Source: Mariniflexile jejuense (GTDB lineage: Bacteria; Bacteroidota; Bacteroidia; Flavobacteriales; Flavobacteriaceae). Taken from it: a stretch of DNA of 64,000 bases. The stretch spans positions 62,001 through 126,000 of the forward strand of contig NZ_JBHTJI010000001.1 in assembly GCF_042675665.1 (NCBI RefSeq), written 5' to 3'. How positions within the stretch are numbered: position 1 is the stretch's first letter; each line of letters begins with the position of its first letter. The notes under the pieces are model-generated. The model searched no databases and was not told the origin of the DNA. It saw only the letters and a program-made list of their open reading frames with translations. Positions 35,434-44,164 of the stretch are shown in pieces. A program made the translations under genes and the position numbers.

Positions 35434-37971
35434 TTAAGAAATGTAATTCCAAATATTTTTATACTTGCTTAAGGCTTTGTAAGTATCCAAAACGACTTTG
35501 TTATCAAGATTGGATAGTTTTGGGTCGTCTTTTAGTAGTTTTTTTGCATAAAATCGCGCACTTTGTAAAATGTCTTTATCTTTGATTATGTCTGCAATTT
35601 TAAGGTTTAATACGCCACTTTGTTGAGTTCCCATAATATCTCCAGGACCGCGAAGTTTTAAATCGACTTCAGCAATTTCAAAGCCATCACTGGTTCTAAC
35701 CATGGTTTGCAAACGGGTTTTACTATCGTTGCTTAGTTTGTTACCTGTCATTAATATACAATAACTTTGTTCTGCACCACGACCAACACGACCGCGTAAT
35801 TGATGGAGTTGCGATAAGCCAAAACGTTCGGCACTTTCAATAATCATAACTGAAGCATTTGGTACATTAACACCTACTTCAATAACCGTTGTAGCAACCA
35901 TAATGTGTGTTTCGCCTTTTATAAAGCGTTGCATTTCAAAATCTTTATCGGCAGGTTTCATTTTGCCATGTACTATAGAAATTTGATATTCTGGCATAGG
36001 GAAGTCTCTTGAAATACTTTCGTAGCCATCCATCAAATCTTTATAATCCAAAGCTTCACTTTCTTGAATAAGCGGATATACAATATAAATTTGTCGTCCT
36101 TTTTTTATTTCATCTCTAATAAATTTAAAAACATTTAATCGGTTTTTATCATACCTATGAACCGTTTTAATTGGTTTTCTTCCAGCAGGTAATTCGTCAA
36201 TAACCGAGATATCCAAATCGCCATAAACTGACATAGCTAAAGTACGAGGAATAGGTGTAGCCGTCATAACTAGAACATGTGGTGGAATAGGAGCCCCACC
36301 AACCTCCCCAGAAGGGAGGCTTTTCAATCTGTTCGTAATATGTTGTAAGACGTTATCAATATCTCCAATTATTTCCTCATTTTTAAATCGAATTACATGA
36401 AAACCAATTTCGGTGAGTATTTGGGTTCGCAATCCATCTGCTTCTTTTTGTTCATCGGTGTTGTGATAACCACCATCAACTTCAATAATTAGATTTTTTT
36501 CTAGACAAACAAAGTCGACTATAAATTCATCAATAATATGTTGTCTTCTAAACTTGAAATCAAGGTTTTTATTACGCAAATTTTCCCATAAAATTTGTTC
36601 TGCTTGCGTACTATTTTTTTTGTTTTCTAATTGTAATTCTTTAATCAAGTTGTATGTTGATGGTCTTGCCGTCATATATTTTTTTCGTACTGATTTGGCT
36701 TCCTCCCAATGGGAGGATTGAGGAGGGCCTTTATGCCATAATTTACTGCGTTGTGCAACTCCAAAACGGTGTTGTTCATCTATAATAGCTAAGCCTAAAT
36801 TTTTAAATTTTACCTTATCTTCAAGTAGGGCATGTGTACCAACAAGTATCTGCAATTCACCAGTTTCTAAAGCATTATGGATTTTTTTTCGTTCTGAAGT
36901 TTTACTTGAACCAGTTAGTATTTTTATACTGATATTCAACTCATTGCAGTATTCTAATAAACCGTTATAGTGTTGAACTGACAAAATTTCAGTCGGAGCC
37001 ATTAAACACGCTTGAAAACCGTTGTCAAGTGCCATTAACATTGACATAAACGCTACTATAGTCTTTCCAGAACCCACATCGCCTTGCAACAACCGATTCA
37101 TTTGGGCATTGCTACCTAAATCGGCTCTAATTTCTTTAATAACCCGCTTCTGTGCATTGGTTAATTCAAAGGGTAAATGGTTGTTGAAAAAGGTTGTAAA
37201 GTAATCGCCAACATGTTCAAAAGGAAAGCCTTTAATTTTTGATTTATGAATTAAATTTTTAATGATAAGTTGCAACTGGATATAGAAAAATTCTTCAAAT
37301 TTTAACCGAAATTGTGCTTTCGCTAACAGTTCCTGACTTTTAGGAAAATGTACATTAAATAGTGCTTCACTTTTAGAAACTAACTTAAGCTCATAACGTA
37401 TATTTTCAGAAAGCGTTTCTAAAAAACGACCACCCGTTTCAAGAAACAATTGTTGCATAATTTGAATAATCACACGGTTTGTAACGCCTTTATTTGAAAG
37501 TTTTTCTGTTGAAGGGTAAATAGGTTGCATGGCAGAGCGCAAATTTTTTTCGTGTTCTTGTAGTAATTCAAGTTCCGGATGTGGCATACTAAACTTTCCA
37601 CCAAACAAATTTGTTTTGCCAAAAATAACATAGTTGGTGTTTAATTTTAAATTGTCGCGAATCCATTTTTGACCGCGAAACCAAACCAATTCCATACTAC
37701 CAGTGTCATCTTGAAATGTTGCAACTAAGCGTTTTCCTTGTTTTTGAGCAATTTCTTTAAATTCAACAATTTTACCAATTACTTGTATATCGGCATTACT
37801 TTGTTGCAGTTGGTTAATTTTGTAATACTGTGTTCTGTCAATATATCTATTTGGAAATAAGTTGATTAAATCTTGATAAGTATGAATACCTAACTCCTTG
37901 CGCAATAAATCGGCTCTATTTGGGCCAACGCCTTTTAAGTAATCTATGGGAGTTTGCAGATTGGTAATCAT
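35434..37971 (-). CDS. recG: ATP-dependent DNA helicase RecG with an in-frame DUF559 nuclease insert
   Basis: At 845 residues this is about 145 longer than usual. The RecG parts are complete: N-terminal wedge/OB domain (YLKGVGPNRA, IGKIVEFKEI), Walker A QGDVGSGKT (296-303), IIDEQHRFGVAQRSKLWHK (DEQH 398-401), VLVMTATPIPRT, and the C-terminal ATTVIEVGVNVPNA and LRGRVGRG. Residues 415-562, between motif II and motif III, are an unrelated DUF559/Vsr-like PD-(D/E)xK nuclease domain (TQAEQILWENLR, FRRQHIIDEFIVDFVC, IIEVDGGYHN; Asp486, Glu497, Asp499). There is no stop or frameshift. RecG reverses stalled forks and branch-migrates Holliday junctions; whether it does so with this insert is unknown. 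Confidence 0.95.
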   Translation of the reverse strand: MITNLQTPIDYLKGVGPNRADLLRKELGIHTYQDLINLFPNRYIDRTQYYKINQLQQSNADIQVIGKIVEFKEIAQKQGKRLVATFQDDTGSMELVWFRGQKWIRDNLKLNTNYVIFGKTNLFGGKFSMPHPELELLQEHEKNLRSAMQPIYPSTEKLSNKGVTNRVIIQIMQQLFLETGGRFLETLSENIRYELKLVSKSEALFNVHFPKSQELLAKAQFRLKFEEFFYIQLQLIIKNLIHKSKIKGFPFEHVGDYFTTFFNNHLPFELTNAQKRVIKEIRADLGSNAQMNRLLQGDVGSGKTIVAFMSMLMALDNGFQACLMAPTEILSVQHYNGLLEYCNELNISIKILTGSSKTSERKKIHNALETGELQILVGTHALLEDKVKFKNLGLAIIDEQHRFGVAQRSKLWHKGPPQSSHWEEAKSVRKKYMTARPSTYNLIKELQLENKKNSTQAEQILWENLRNKNLDFKFRRQHIIDEFIVDFVCLEKNLIIEVDGGYHNTDEQKEADGLRTQILTEIGFHVIRFKNEEIIGDIDNVLQHITNRLKSLPSGEVGGAPIPPHVLVMTATPIPRTLAMSVYGDLDISVIDELPAGRKPIKTVHRYDKNRLNVFKFIRDEIKKGRQIYIVYPLIQESEALDYKDLMDGYESISRDFPMPEYQISIVHGKMKPADKDFEMQRFIKGETHIMVATTVIEVGVNVPNASVMIIESAERFGLSQLHQLRGRVGRGAEQSYCILMTGNKLSNDSKTRLQTMVRTSDGFEIAEVDLKLRGPGDIMGTQQSGVLNLKIADIIKDKDILQSARFYAKKLLKDDPKLSNLDNKVVLDTYKALSKYKNIWNYIS
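36286..36729 (-). mobile_element. DUF559 nuclease segment inserted in recG, with terminal palindromes
   Basis: This 444-base, 148-codon segment interrupts the recG sequence precisely between LWHK and PPHVLVMTATP, which are adjacent, apart from two or three residues, in ordinary RecG. Near its left end lies a 17-base palindrome TCCTCCCAATGGGAGGA (36701-36717). Near its right end lies an inverted repeat CCTCCC/GGGAGG (36303-36319). The palindromes encode the low-complexity flanks (GPPQSSHWEEA and LPSGEVGGAP). The pattern suggests a palindrome-flanked mobile nuclease unit that inserted in frame. Confidence 0.7.
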
Positions 37972-38054
37972 AGAAAACGAATTTAAGGCATTTCTAGCAA
38001 TTCAAAAAATAGAAAAATTACGTATTTTGGCTAGAAGTTTACTACACTTAAAAT

Positions 38055-40100
38055 ATGAATCGTTTTTTGTTTTTCTTATTATATTTATTTGCATTTAACT
38101 CAGTTGCTCAACAAACTGGTTATGTAGATTTTAAAACAGTAAAAGCACTACTTTCTTTAGTTCCTGAAAAGCAAACAGTTAAAGGGTTTGTAACTTATGA
38201 ATTTAAAATATTAAAACCAGTTGATTCCATTTTTATTGATGCTATTAATATGGAATTTCAAAATATTTATTTAAATGAAACTGAAATTTCATATTTAAAT
38301 GATGGTAAAAAACTTTGGTTAAAATATGATTTTAAAAACGATGCCATTTATAATTTAAAGTTTAATTACATAGCAGTTCCTAAAAAAGCCATGTATTTTA
38401 TTGATTGGGATTTTGAAGAAGGAAATAAACAAATCTGGACGCAAGGTCAAGGAAAATACACAAGCAATTGGCTGCCAAGTATTGATGATATGAATGATAA
38501 AATTGAATTTGATTTAAGTATTGAATTTGATAAAAATTATGAAGTAATAGCCAACGGAAAACTAATCGATAAACAAACAAGCAATACTACAATAACCTGG
38601 CATTACGATATGCAACAACCTATGGCTAGTTACCTTGTGGCTTTAGCTATTGGGAAATATGATAAAAAAACAGAATTTTCAAAAAGCGGCATTCCTTTAG
38701 AAATGTATTTTTATCCAGAAGATGCTTCAAAATTTGAACCGACATACAGATATACAGAACAACTATTCAATTTTTTAGAAGAAGAAATAGGTGTTCCATA
38801 TCCATGGCAAAATTATAAACAAGTACCTGTTAAAGATTTTTTATACGCAGGTATGGAAAATACAAGTACCACTATTTTTTCAGATAGTTTTGTGATAGAC
38901 TCTATAGCTTTTGTAGATAAAAATTATGTAAACGTAAACGCTCACGAATTAGCACACCAATGGTTTGGCGATTTGGTAACCGAAACCTCTGGCTCACACC
39001 ATTGGCTTCAAGAGGGTTTTGCAACGTATTACGCTTTATTAGCTGAAAAAGATGTTTTTGGAGATGATTATTACTATTGGCAGTTATTTGATTATGCACA
39101 AGAACTTTTAGAACAAGACAAAACAGAGCAAAGTACATCATTATTAGATCCTAAATCTAGCAGTACCACGTTTTACAAAAAAGGAGCTTGGGTTTTACAT
39201 ATGCTACGCGAGCAAGTAGGCGATAAAGCTTTTAAAACGGCAGTAAAAAACTATTTGTTAAAACATCAATTTAAAAATGTTGAGACTGATGATTTTATTA
39301 GTGAAGTTGAAAAGGCGAGTGGGCAGGATTTGGGTGAATTTGTAAAAATATGGTTAGAAAGCAAGTCGTTTTTATATGAAAATTGCATAAATTCATTAAC
39401 CAAAAGTTCAAAAGAAATATCACAAATGTTTGAATTGGATGAAGAGTTAAAGTTTTCATCATTCTCTATCGAGGATGGTTTAAATCGTTATTGGGATAAA
39501 GCAAAAAGTTCTAGAGTCCGAGCTTATTTGTTATTAAAAAACGAAATAAATAGTTCGCATAGCAGCATAATCAAAAAGGCTTTTGCTTCAAAAGATATTA
39601 AAATACGGCAGGCTCTCGCTCAAAATTTACAACAAATATCATCTGATTTTAAGGAAAGTTATGAATTACTTTTAAATGATCCATCATATACAACCATAGA
39701 ATCTGCCTTGTATAACTTATGCGTTAATTTTCCCGGAATAAGATTAAAATATCTTTCTAAAACAAAAGACATTCAAGGGTTTAACAATAAAAATATAAGA
39801 ATGCTATGGATTGCTTTGTTGTTAAATACACAAGAAGGCGAAGATTTGAATGCACAAGAGTTCTTGAACGAATTAATAAGTTATACAAGTCCGAAGTATG
39901 ATTCTGAAACAAGACAAACGGCCTTTTCTTATTTAGCCGCAATGCATGTGTTTACTGAAACCGTAATCGTTAATCTTATAAACGCCACAAAGCATCATAA
40001 TTGGCAATTTAAGGCTTCATCTAAAGAATTATTAGATTTTTTAAAACAAGATGAAAAATACAAGAATTTAATAACTAAATTAGAAGAAAAACCAAACTAA
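38055..40100 (+). CDS. M1-family metallopeptidase (aminopeptidase)
   Basis: This 681-residue exported zinc aminopeptidase has a signal peptide (MNRFLFFLLYLFAFNSVAQ), substrate loop YAGMENTSTTIFSD (GAMEN-like), zinc site NAHELAHQWFGD (HExxH) and the third ligand Glu in HHWLQEGFATYYALLAE. All catalytic residues are present. The C-terminal half is helical. It is followed with no gap by a patatin gene, so the three plus-strand genes from here to 41916 form an operon. It should cleave N-terminal residues from peptides outside the cytoplasm. Confidence 0.92.
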   Translation: MNRFLFFLLYLFAFNSVAQQTGYVDFKTVKALLSLVPEKQTVKGFVTYEFKILKPVDSIFIDAINMEFQNIYLNETEISYLNDGKKLWLKYDFKNDAIYNLKFNYIAVPKKAMYFIDWDFEEGNKQIWTQGQGKYTSNWLPSIDDMNDKIEFDLSIEFDKNYEVIANGKLIDKQTSNTTITWHYDMQQPMASYLVALAIGKYDKKTEFSKSGIPLEMYFYPEDASKFEPTYRYTEQLFNFLEEEIGVPYPWQNYKQVPVKDFLYAGMENTSTTIFSDSFVIDSIAFVDKNYVNVNAHELAHQWFGDLVTETSGSHHWLQEGFATYYALLAEKDVFGDDYYYWQLFDYAQELLEQDKTEQSTSLLDPKSSSTTFYKKGAWVLHMLREQVGDKAFKTAVKNYLLKHQFKNVETDDFISEVEKASGQDLGEFVKIWLESKSFLYENCINSLTKSSKEISQMFELDEELKFSSFSIEDGLNRYWDKAKSSRVRAYLLLKNEINSSHSSIIKKAFASKDIKIRQALAQNLQQISSDFKESYELLLNDPSYTTIESALYNLCVNFPGIRLKYLSKTKDIQGFNNKNIRMLWIALLLNTQEGEDLNAQEFLNELISYTSPKYDSETRQTAFSYLAAMHVFTETVIVNLINATKHHNWQFKASSKELLDFLKQDEKYKNLITKLEEKPN

Positions 40101-41003
40101 ATGAAAGCATTGGTAATTTCTGGTGGTGGTAGTAAAGGTGCTTTTGCAGGTGGTGTTGCACAATATCTTATAGAAGCATTAAAGCGCGATTACCAATTGT
40201 ATATAGGCACATCTACAGGTAGTTTGTTAACATCACATTTAGCGCTTCAAAAAATTGATAAAATAAAGAATGTTTACACCAGCGTTACTAACGATAGTAT
40301 TTTTGATGTCTGTCCGTTTGTTGTGAAGCAAAAACATGGTAGTCAAAACATTGCTATCAATCACATAAGTGTTATGTTTAATTTTTTACGAGGCAGTAAA
40401 ACCTTCGGCGAAAGTCATAATTTAAAGAAGTTAATTGAAGAAACCTTAACAGTTGAAGAATTTAATGAATTGAAACAATCATCAAAAGATGTTGTAGTAA
40501 CGGTATCAAATTTGTCGCTAAACCAAGTAGAGTATAAAAGCATAAAAGACTTTGGTTATGAAGAGTTTGTAGAGTGGATATGGATTTCATGCAATTACAC
40601 ACCATTCATGACATTGGTTAAGAAAAATGGTTGTGAGTATGCCGATGGCGGTTTAGGAAATATGGTACCTATTGAAGAAGCTATAAATAGAGGTGCAACC
40701 GAAGTTGATGCTATTATTTTACAAACAGAAGCTAATCAATTAAATAGATTGCCTTCAAGAAATCCGTTTTCATTACTAACAAACATGTTTACCTTTATGC
40801 TCGATAGAATTGAATCTCAAAACATACGCATTGGTAAATTCACAGCAAGCCATAACGATGCCATTATAAATTTTTATTTTGCACCAACGGTTTTAACCAC
40901 AAATTCGCTTATTTTTAATAAAGAAAAAATGACAGAATGGTGGCAAAGTGGCTATAACTTTGCTAAATTTAAAAACCAAGAAATTAGTCAATTAGAAACG
41001 TAA
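40101..41003 (+). CDS. Patatin-like phospholipase (copy 1)
   Basis: This 300-residue lipid acyl hydrolase is of the patatin family. It has oxyanion loop VISGGGSKGAFAGG, nucleophile motif GTSTGS (Gly-x-Ser-x-Gly) and the dyad Asp in YADGGLGN. It has no signal peptide. The start codon directly follows the M1 peptidase stop. The next gene is a clear paralogue: the two share the same layout with WIWISCNY, FSLL/FSLM and a common C-terminal LIFNKE/LIFNKK...WWQ block, so the pair arose by tandem duplication. Confidence 0.9.
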   Translation: MKALVISGGGSKGAFAGGVAQYLIEALKRDYQLYIGTSTGSLLTSHLALQKIDKIKNVYTSVTNDSIFDVCPFVVKQKHGSQNIAINHISVMFNFLRGSKTFGESHNLKKLIEETLTVEEFNELKQSSKDVVVTVSNLSLNQVEYKSIKDFGYEEFVEWIWISCNYTPFMTLVKKNGCEYADGGLGNMVPIEEAINRGATEVDAIILQTEANQLNRLPSRNPFSLLTNMFTFMLDRIESQNIRIGKFTASHNDAIINFYFAPTVLTTNSLIFNKEKMTEWWQSGYNFAKFKNQEISQLET

Positions 41004-41004
41004 T

Positions 41005-41916
41005 ATGCGGGCATTAGTAATATCGGGTGGAGGCAGTAAAGGCGCATATGCTGGAGGCGTTGCAGAATATTTAATTAAAGAAAAAGGACATCAATACGAT
41101 TTGTTTGTAGGAACATCAACAGGCAGTTTGTTAGTGCCTCACATTGCAGCTGGTAAAATAGATAAGATTTACGATGTGTTTACCGATGTGAAGCAAAGTA
41201 ACATTTTTAGTGTAAACCCGTTTAGAGTTCGTAAAAAAGGCGATAGAGAATTTGTATCTATAAATTTTTTAAACTCATTATGGCAATTCATTAAAATGAA
41301 ACGCACCTTTGGTGAAAGTAAAAATTTAAAACGCTATTTAAAAAAACACTTTACAGAAGACGAATATAATTTTATTAGAGAAACTAAAGAAGATGTGGTT
41401 GTAACTGTATCAAATTTATCTCAAAATAGAGTAGAGTATAAGTCTATAAAAGATTTTTCGTATGAAGAATTTTGTGAATGGATTTGGATTTCTTGTAACT
41501 ACATTCCATTCATGTCTTTAGCAAAAGTTAATGGTTTTGAATATGCCGATGGCGCATTTGGTTGCGTAGTGCCTATTCGTGAAGCCATTCAGCGTGGTGC
41601 AACCGAAATTGATGCTGTGGTTTTAGAATCTGAAAACATGGAATATATGAAGGTTTTAGGTAAAAATCCGTTTTCATTGATGCTAAATTTATTCGGTCAT
41701 TTATTAGATCAAGTAGAGCGAAGCGATATCCTTATCGGAAAATTAGCTGCAAAAAATAAAGATGTAAAGCTTAATTTATACTATACACCTTCAAAACTAA
41801 CCGAAAACTCATTAATTTTCAATAAAAAATTAATGGTTTCTTGGTGGCAACAAGGGTTTGAATATGCTAAAAATAAAGATAAAGAAGCCATGTCAAACGA
41901 ATTGCGAATGGGTTAA
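41005..41916 (+). CDS. Patatin-like phospholipase (copy 2)
   Basis: This 303-residue paralogue of the preceding gene starts one base after its stop. It has oxyanion loop VISGGGSKGAYAGG, nucleophile GTSTGS and the dyad Asp in YADGAFGC, where Gly after the Asp in copy 1 is replaced by Ala. Both active sites look usable. Conserved blocks outside the motifs (YKSIKDF, WIWISCNYIPFM) show a shared origin. Substrate lipids are unknown. Confidence 0.9.
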   Translation: MRALVISGGGSKGAYAGGVAEYLIKEKGHQYDLFVGTSTGSLLVPHIAAGKIDKIYDVFTDVKQSNIFSVNPFRVRKKGDREFVSINFLNSLWQFIKMKRTFGESKNLKRYLKKHFTEDEYNFIRETKEDVVVTVSNLSQNRVEYKSIKDFSYEEFCEWIWISCNYIPFMSLAKVNGFEYADGAFGCVVPIREAIQRGATEIDAVVLESENMEYMKVLGKNPFSLMLNLFGHLLDQVERSDILIGKLAAKNKDVKLNLYYTPSKLTENSLIFNKKLMVSWWQQGFEYAKNKDKEAMSNELRMG

Positions 41917-41917
41917 A

Positions 41918-42439
41918 CTATAAGATTTCAGAAATCTCTTCTTTTAAAAACGATAGCGCAGCATCACTTGGCGACCTGTGTTCCATCATTTCGGTTAAAA
42001 CCACTTCTCTAAGCTTGTTTGCAGAATCGGTTTTTTCTAGTAAACTCGCTTTTCTAATCAATTGAATGGTAGCATTTTTAGCAGCATTTATAATGCTCCA
42101 ACACTTTTCACTTATATAGATTTGTTGCGATAAATTGTGTTCAAATTCTTGTTCAATATTTTGTATAAGTAAAGACTCGTAAGTATCTTTATTTGAATCT
42201 ATTGGCGATACTCGTATGAGTAATTTTGAAGGTGTAATGCGTTCTAAAAACAACGCCATACGTTCATAGGCTTGTAAGCGGGTAGGTAATGCTGTTACTT
42301 GTAATTCTTTTTTTAGTAGAAAACGTCTTCTGCCATCTTCATTTTTAGTATGTTCTTTAAAAAAATAGTAAGCTATAAGTCCTGTTATTAATGAAGGAAT
42401 AGCGAATAAAAATAGGTCAATAATTCTATCTGGGTTCAT
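41918..42439 (-). CDS. Conserved membrane-anchored protein, unknown function
   Basis: This 173-residue protein has one N-terminal transmembrane helix (FLFAIPSLITGLIAYYFF) and a long cytoplasmic helical part (about 40-170) with LPTRLQAYERMALFLERI. It lies 6 bases after the gltB-like gene on the same strand, so it is probably co-transcribed. I cannot name a function. It is convergent with the patatin gene, with a single base between their stop codons. Confidence 0.7.
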   Translation of the reverse strand: MNPDRIIDLFLFAIPSLITGLIAYYFFKEHTKNEDGRRRFLLKKELQVTALPTRLQAYERMALFLERITPSKLLIRVSPIDSNKDTYESLLIQNIEQEFEHNLSQQIYISEKCWSIINAAKNATIQLIRKASLLEKTDSANKLREVVLTEMMEHRSPSDAALSFLKEEISEIL

Positions 42440-42445
42440 AATTTT

Positions 42446-44017
42446 TTAGCTAATTTGACTTTTGTTTTTAGTAAAATTTCCACCCAAATATAAGCAATCT
42501 TTTAAATCTTGCATACTAGTAAAAGGCACAGGTGTTTTCTCATACATATATGTTTTATTTAATTCTTTTGATAAATTGTGATCATCAACATTAATTTCAA
42601 CATCACTCATTTTAAATTGGCATGGGTGTTCATAACCAGCTGCATGGGTAATTTCGATAAATTCCTTTCTAAAGGTTTTAAAATATTGTGCTAATCGTTC
42701 CGATTTTAAAGTTGGGTCTATACCATTTTGTAGCCATTTGCTTTGTGTAGCTACACCACTAGGGCAACGGTTTGTATGGCATATTTGTGCTTGTATACAA
42801 CCAATACTCATCATCGCTTCACGGGCAACGTTAATACAATCTGCACCCATTGCAAAAGCCATAGCAGCTTTGGCAGGAAACCCAAGTTTACCACTACCAA
42901 TAAAAACAATACGTTCGCTTAAACCTTTTTTCTGAAATAATTTATACAAATCACTAAAACCATAAACCCAGGGTAATGACACGTGGTCTGCAAAACTTGG
43001 TGGTGCTGCACCTGTACCACCTTCACCGCCATCAACGGTAATAAAATCTGGTCCTTTACCAGTTTTTACCATGATATCTGCCAATTCTTCCCATTGTTCC
43101 AATTTACCAATTGCGGCTTTTATACCAACAGGCAAGCCAGTAGCTTCTGCAATTTTTTCAATAAAATCAACCATTTCTGGTACGTTAGAAAAAGCTTTAT
43201 GATTTGGTGGCGATAATACATCTTTACCAATTTCAACACCTCTTATGTTTGCCAACTCTTTTGTTATTTTAGCTCCAGGTAATACGCCTCCTTTTCCTGG
43301 TTTTGCACCTTGCGATAGTTTTATTTCAATAGCACGTATAAACGGATTAGCTTCAACTAAAGCAATTAGTTTTTCCATTGAAAATCCACCATCTTTAGCA
43401 CGAACACCAAAGTAACCTGTTCCGAAATGAAAAATAACATCACCTCCGTTGCTATGATAAGGAGACAAGCCACCTTCACCCGTATTATGGTAAGCACCGG
43501 CAATTTTAACACCTTTGTTTAATGATTCTACAGCTTTTGCGGAAAGTGAACCAAAACTCATAGCAGATACATTAATTACCGAAGCAGGTCTGAACGGTTT
43601 TTTGCGTTTATGGTATGCACCCATTACTTTAGCACATGGTAAAAATGTTTTATCAATACTATTTGGATGCTTTTCATCAATTTGATATGGCATCATCGCA
43701 TTATTTATAAAAATATGATGGTGTTCATAAATATCTCTATCAGTTCCAAAACCTTCGTAATTATTTTCTTTTTTCGCCGAAGCATAAATCCAACCACGCT
43801 CTATACGGTTAAAAGGTAATTCTTCTCTATTATTTGCTACCAAATATTGCCTTAATTCTGGACCAATTTTTTCTAACATATAGCGTAAGTGTCCAACAAT
43901 AGGGAAGTTATGGCTTATAGTATGTGCTTTTTGAATAAAAACATCTCTTATGGCTACTAGAACCAATACAATTAAAATCCAGCCCCACCAGGTTATATTC
44001 GATAAAAAATCTAGCAT
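42446..44017 (-). CDS. FMN-binding glutamate synthase family protein
   Basis: This 523-residue protein has an N-terminal transmembrane helix (WWGWILIVLVLVAI) followed by the (beta/alpha)8 barrel of glutamate synthase central domains. It has MSFGSLSAKAVESLNKG, NTGEGGLSPYH, KPGKGGVLPGAKIT, TVDGGEGGTGAAP and the Fe-S cysteine cluster GCIQAQICHTNRCPSGVATQ (3Fe-4S ligands). It lacks the amidotransferase domain, so it is not a full GltB. It may accept electrons or ammonia in another reaction. Such stand-alone copies are common in Bacteroidota. Confidence 0.88.
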   Translation of the reverse strand: MLDFLSNITWWGWILIVLVLVAIRDVFIQKAHTISHNFPIVGHLRYMLEKIGPELRQYLVANNREELPFNRIERGWIYASAKKENNYEGFGTDRDIYEHHHIFINNAMMPYQIDEKHPNSIDKTFLPCAKVMGAYHKRKKPFRPASVINVSAMSFGSLSAKAVESLNKGVKIAGAYHNTGEGGLSPYHSNGGDVIFHFGTGYFGVRAKDGGFSMEKLIALVEANPFIRAIEIKLSQGAKPGKGGVLPGAKITKELANIRGVEIGKDVLSPPNHKAFSNVPEMVDFIEKIAEATGLPVGIKAAIGKLEQWEELADIMVKTGKGPDFITVDGGEGGTGAAPPSFADHVSLPWVYGFSDLYKLFQKKGLSERIVFIGSGKLGFPAKAAMAFAMGADCINVAREAMMSIGCIQAQICHTNRCPSGVATQSKWLQNGIDPTLKSERLAQYFKTFRKEFIEITHAAGYEHPCQFKMSDVEINVDDHNLSKELNKTYMYEKTPVPFTSMQDLKDCLYLGGNFTKNKSQIS

Positions 44018-44164
44018 ATTGTTTTGTGTATAGTTAATGAGTGATAAATATATTTAAATTTTAATAAAGCATACGGGGTTTATAATTGTTTATAATTATT
44101 AATAATTCCATTTACATAAACGCTTAACAATGGTTATTTTTAACCTTTTAAAAACCTAATTAAT

